DNA from: Nonomuraea sp. | Lineage (GTDB): Bacteria > Actinomycetota > Actinomycetes > Streptosporangiales > Streptosporangiaceae | Direction: 5' to 3' | NCBI GenBank assembly: GCA_013362835.1 | Contig: JABFVJ010000345.1 | Span: 1 to 7,246 of the forward strand | DNA: 7,246 nucleotides | Shown here: positions 6,210 to 7,246 of the stretch, one piece after another | Layout of the letters: every line of letters begins with the position of its first letter | Numbering within the stretch: position 1 is the stretch's first letter | Notes under the pieces: generated by a model | What the model was told of the DNA's origin: nothing | The model's input: only the letters and a program-made list of their open reading frames with translations | The model's database searches: none | Program-made: the position numbers and the translations under genes

Positions 6210-7064
6210 GTGACGGAGACGAACCGAGCACGGGTCACCGTCGTGGTGGCCACCAGAGACCGGGTACGCACGCTCGCCCGGTCGCTCCCCCGGCATCCGC
6301 GGCCGGTGATCCTCGTCGACAACGGCTCCACCGACGGGACCGCGGGGTTCGTCCGCAGACACTTCCCCGACGTCCAGGTGGTCGAGGCCGGCGCGAACCT
6401 CGGCGCCCCCGCCCGCAACGTCGGCGTACGCCTGGCCGAGACCCCCTACGTGGCCTTCGCCGACGACGACTCCTGGTGGGCGCCCGGGGCGCTGGAACGG
6501 GCCGCCGACGTGCTGGACGCCCATCCCCGCCTCGCGGTCCTGGGCGCGCGCGTGCTGGTCGGCCCCGAGGAGCGGCTCGACCCGGTGTCGGTGGCGATGC
6601 GGGACTCCCCGCTCGGCGTCGAGGACGACCTGCCGGGGCCGAGCGTGCTCGGCTTCCTCGCGTGCGGGGCCGTCGTACGCCGGGAGGCGTTCCTGGAGGC
6701 GGGCGGGTTCGACGACGTGATCTTCTTCTTCGGCGAGGAGGAGCGCCTGGCCGTGGACCTGGCCGCGCGCGGCTGGGGGCTCGCCTACGTGGACGACGTC
6801 GTGGCGCACCACCATCCCTCCGCCGCCCGCGATCCGCGCGGCAGGCAGGCGCTGGCCGCGCGTAACGCGGTGCTGACCGCCGTCCTGCGCCGTCCGTGGC
6901 CCGTGGTGGCGCGGCGGTCCCTGGAGGCGCTGCTGGACGGGCCGGCGGGCCGTAAGGGGCTGCGTACCGCCGTACGGAGGCTGCCGCGGGCGCTCGCCGC
7001 CCGGCGCGGCCTGCCGGTCGCGGTCGAACGAGCCCGGCGCAGGCTGGAGCGGACCGGTGACTGA
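6210..7064 (+). CDS. Family 2 glycosyltransferase
   Basis: A GT-A fold glycosyltransferase of 284 residues that would move a sugar from a nucleotide sugar to an unidentified acceptor. The N-terminus has the first strand VTVVVATRDRV, then VILVDNGSTDGTAGFV, the nucleotide-binding hallmark, then NLGAPARNVGV and the metal-binding FADDDSWW. Later come EAGGFDD and FFGEEERLAVDLAARGWGLAYVDD with HHHPS, the acceptor-side region typical of the rhamnosyltransferase-like GT2 branch. A basic, Arg-rich C-terminus follows; no membrane helix is obvious, so it probably acts at the inner face of the membrane. The start is GTG at 6210 because AAGGAG (6198-6203) sits six bases before it; the in-frame ATG at 6174 has no such site and overlaps the TetR promoter -35. 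Its 3' end overlaps the next glycosyltransferase gene by 8 bp. Confidence 0.9.
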   Translation: MTETNRARVTVVVATRDRVRTLARSLPRHPRPVILVDNGSTDGTAGFVRRHFPDVQVVEAGANLGAPARNVGVRLAETPYVAFADDDSWWAPGALERAADVLDAHPRLAVLGARVLVGPEERLDPVSVAMRDSPLGVEDDLPGPSVLGFLACGAVVRREAFLEAGGFDDVIFFFGEEERLAVDLAARGWGLAYVDDVVAHHHPSAARDPRGRQALAARNAVLTAVLRRPWPVVARRSLEALLDGPAGRKGLRTAVRRLPRALAARRGLPVAVERARRRLERTGD

Positions 7065-7246
7065 CCCCCGCGTCGGCGCCGTGATGATCACCTGGAACCG
7101 GCGCGAGGAGGCGCTAACCTCGCTCGGCCGCCTCCTCAGGCTGCCCGAACGTCCGCGCGCGGTGCTCGTGGACAACGCCTCGACCGACGGCACCGCCGAG
7201 GCCGTGGCCCACGCCTTCCCCGAGGTGGACGTGGTGGCGCTGCCCG
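7057..7246 (+). CDS. Family 2 glycosyltransferase, N-terminal fragment
   Basis: A second glycosyltransferase begins at GTG 7057, inside the last codons of the previous one (8-bp overlap), with GGAG at 7046-7049 seven bases before it. The frame is open to the right edge, giving 63 codons. The visible part has VGAVMITWNRREEAL, then AVLVDNASTDGTAEAV and FPEVDVVALP, which align well with the start of the upstream protein (VILVDNGSTDGTAGFV, FPDVQVV). The two therefore look like paralogues from tandem duplication, and the overlap suggests coupled translation and perhaps successive sugar additions to the same product. The catalytic DXD region lies outside the window, so activity cannot be judged. 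Confidence 0.85.
   Translation, partial: MTDPRVGAVMITWNRREEALTSLGRLLRLPERPRAVLVDNASTDGTAEAVAHAFPEVDVVALP

Noticed and set aside
6171..7193. 340-codon open frame on the minus strand
   Set aside because: It is antisense to both glycosyltransferases, which have clear motifs and ribosome-binding sites; no domain is seen in the shadow.

Overview
The window is GC-rich DNA with the codon bias, GTG starts and tight gene packing of an actinomycete, probably a filamentous one. A Streptosporangiales-like genus is a guess that the sequence alone cannot settle. It holds eight protein genes, two of them cut by the window ends, and one long structured RNA leader.

Layout. 2-460 (+) is the 3' end of an MFS exporter gene. 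Its stop codon directly abuts the stop codon of the convergent gene 461-1717 (-), a compact archaeal/AspRS2-type aspartyl-tRNA synthetase. Between that gene and the next one upstream (about 1718-1970, -) lies a T-box leader. It has a GAGUAG/GAA-GAC-A specifier loop reading an Asp codon, distal stem I AGAGAG and UGCGAA elements, stem II and III hairpins, and a textbook antisequestrator with a UGGCACC bulge. Upstream follow der (1990-3381, -) and cmk (3417-4073, -), an ordinary housekeeping pair for ribosome assembly and CMP recycling.

After a 54-bp gap comes a two-gene unit on the same strand: a TetR-family regulator (5500-6105) followed 13 bp later by a carotenoid oxygenase (4128-5486). It has a recognisable promoter at 6146-6174 and two related palindromic sites downstream of the -10, suggesting autoregulation. 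Divergently transcribed are two overlapping family 2 glycosyltransferase genes (6210-7064 and 7057-end, +), the second one cut by the window.

The most interesting element is the T-box. Asp-specific and apparently translational, it sits in front of an AspRS carrying the His/Pro residues associated with non-discriminating charging of both tRNA-Asp and tRNA-Asn. The specifier (GAC), the acceptor-pairing base (UGGC, expecting a G discriminator) and the downstream enzyme all agree with one another. The other regions look like ordinary actinomycete genes.
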